A DNA stretch of 11,385 nt from Myxococcales bacterium (GTDB taxonomy: Bacteria; Myxococcota; Polyangia; Polyangiales; Polyangiaceae). A model generated the notes under the pieces. That model saw nothing but the letters and a program-made list of their open reading frames with translations, did not search any database and was not told the DNA's origin. The position numbers and the translations under genes were made by a program. The stretch spans positions 1-11,385 of the forward strand of contig JAGQIY010000988.1 in the NCBI GenBank assembly GCA_020430865.1, in the 5' to 3' direction. Of this stretch, positions 10,299 through 11,385 are shown piece after piece. Each line of letters begins with the position of its first letter. The first letter of the stretch is position 1.

Positions 10299-11385
10299 AT
10301 GAGCTCACGGCTGCGTTACTATTTCCGCCAGCGCGTCTCCGAAGCCGAGCTCAACCTCGGCTTCGGCCTGCTCGAACAGGCCGACCAGAACCTCGCGACC
10401 GACATCGGGGTCTTCGGCATCATCTCGGGCGGCGTCCCCGCTCCGCACTCACCGCTCGCTGACCTCAGCGTCGACCTGACCGCTCCTGCTCGCGCCTACG
10501 ACCATGCTGGGCAGCGTGTGTTCTTCGGCACGGGACAAACGGTGGACTGTGCGGTGGATCTTGTGGGGATCCCCACGGATGTCAGCACGGCAGGCAACGA
10601 GCGCTGGCTCGGTATCTTCCTGCGGTTCCGACGAGAGCTCTCCGATCCCCGCACGGACGGCAACTCCCAGCAGGTCTACTTCCGTCAGGACGAGTCCTTC
10701 GAGCTCGTCGTACGCCAAGCGCCGGAAGGCGCTGTTGGCCTCGCGCCCAAGGTCGCGCTCCCGCCCGACGAACTCCTGGTTTGCGATGTGCGCCGACGCC
10801 CGGGGCAAACGCAGATCCTTGCGCCCGACATCGACACCTCACGCCGCCAAGCGTTCGTGTTCGCGCAGGGCACGTCCGTCGCGGTGGAGCCCGGCACCTG
10901 GAGCATCCTCTCGCCGCTCGCAGGCAACGCGCAGGCCGCGTTCGATGAGGTCGACGCGGAGCGGCGAGAGCACTTCACCGCGACGGGTCGTCGCCACCCG
11001 GCAAGCGCCATCGACTACGCGCCCCACGGCTTCGTGCAAGCGACGCAGCTCCAAGCCGCCGTCGACGAAGTCGTAGACGACTTGAGCTCGACGGCCGCTG
11101 GAAGCCCTGGAGCGAGGCATGTCGGCGCAGACGCCGCGCCAGGCATACTCAACGCGCTCCCAGCGGTTCGGTGGACGGCCAGCTCTCCACGCTCCTCGGC
11201 TTCTTGAACGCGCACCAAGGCGCGGTCTCCGGCGCTCACAACGCCACGGCGATCGCCGCCGCTGCACACAACTTCATCAGCGGCACCAACGTGCAGAGCC
11301 AGCTTCAACAGCTCGCTGCTGCGTTGATGAGCACCGCGATCCCGTCCGGCGCCTCCCGCATCGGGATCTCGGACTCCACTGATCA
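10299..11385 (+). pseudogene. Phage tail-fibre/baseplate-like gene with a frameshift, 3' end beyond window
   Basis: The first frame encodes [20 protein letters not shown] and [20 protein letters not shown], a long strand-rich body (for example [20 protein letters not shown] and [20 protein letters not shown]), and [20 protein letters not shown], a 'VQaaidEV' segment often seen in phage tail fibres and other tail-associated proteins. Near 11157-11163 the frame must shift by one base; after it [40 protein letters not shown] and [12 protein letters not shown] continue as good coding sequence to the edge. The unshifted frame ends at 11207 with a Ser/Arg tail. The ATG at 10299 directly follows a TGA, so it may have been coupled to a lost gene. 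I identify the class (phage tail-associated) with moderate confidence, not the exact protein. A sequencing error is an alternative explanation for the shift. Confidence 0.65.

Noticed and set aside
1..11385. Many long open frames on the strand opposite to, or in other frames of, the called genes (for example 121-726, 1960-2961, 4417-5175, 5818-6306, 2678-3256)
   Set aside because: They are shadows of GC-rich coding sequence: Arg/Ser/Pro-rich, no domain resemblance, no ribosome sites, and they overlap better supported genes.

Overview
The window looks like high-GC chromosomal DNA from a myxobacterium (phylum Myxococcota, probably a Polyangia-type lineage). Three things point there: a DUF2378 gene, a family expanded in Myxococcus and its relatives; two secreted lipoproteins whose lipid-attachment cysteine is followed by long Gly/Ala/Ser-rich linkers; and a generally GC-rich third codon position. 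The genus cannot be fixed from the sequence alone.

The backbone is debris of contractile-tailed (Mu/Myo-like) prophage, with host-type genes and a toxin-antitoxin pair interspersed. From left to right: a minus-strand cluster (1-1174) with a small four-cysteine zinc ribbon, a sigma-70-like protein and the start of a third gene; a decayed phage module (about 1437-3177) with a broken tail-completion (gpG/HK97-gp10-like) gene, a minus-strand parDE operon, and a chimera of an IPT/TIG protein start and a tail-sheath fragment; a short tandem-repeat tract (3311-3406); a DUF2004 protein and a lipoprotein on the minus strand (3515-5256); then a second, better preserved phage module (5447 to the end) with a terminase-small-subunit-like gene, an intact gpG-like gene, a frameshifted DUF2378 gene, a minus-strand DUF7677-like gene, an IPT/TIG structural gene cut by an IS66 remnant (8905-9685), a second lipoprotein, and a tail-fibre-like gene with a frameshift that runs off the right edge.

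The most notable feature is that the two phage modules share two blocks in the same order and orientation (1583-1841 with 6802-7060, and 2629-2740 with 8269-8380), but the DNA between the blocks is unrelated: parDE in one copy, DUF2378 plus the DUF7677-like gene in the other. That looks like one position in a phage structural cluster that has accepted different cargo twice. The first copy also carries a 51-bp internal inversion, visible only by comparison with the second copy, and it is bracketed by a 19-bp repeat family (two copies on the left, three on the right).

No working prophage is encoded here: portal, large terminase, capsid, tail tube and most of the sheath are absent. The parDE operon, the zinc ribbon/sigma-like pair, DUF2004, DUF7677-like and the lipoprotein genes look intact. 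All family names come from reading the protein sequences and were not checked by database search.
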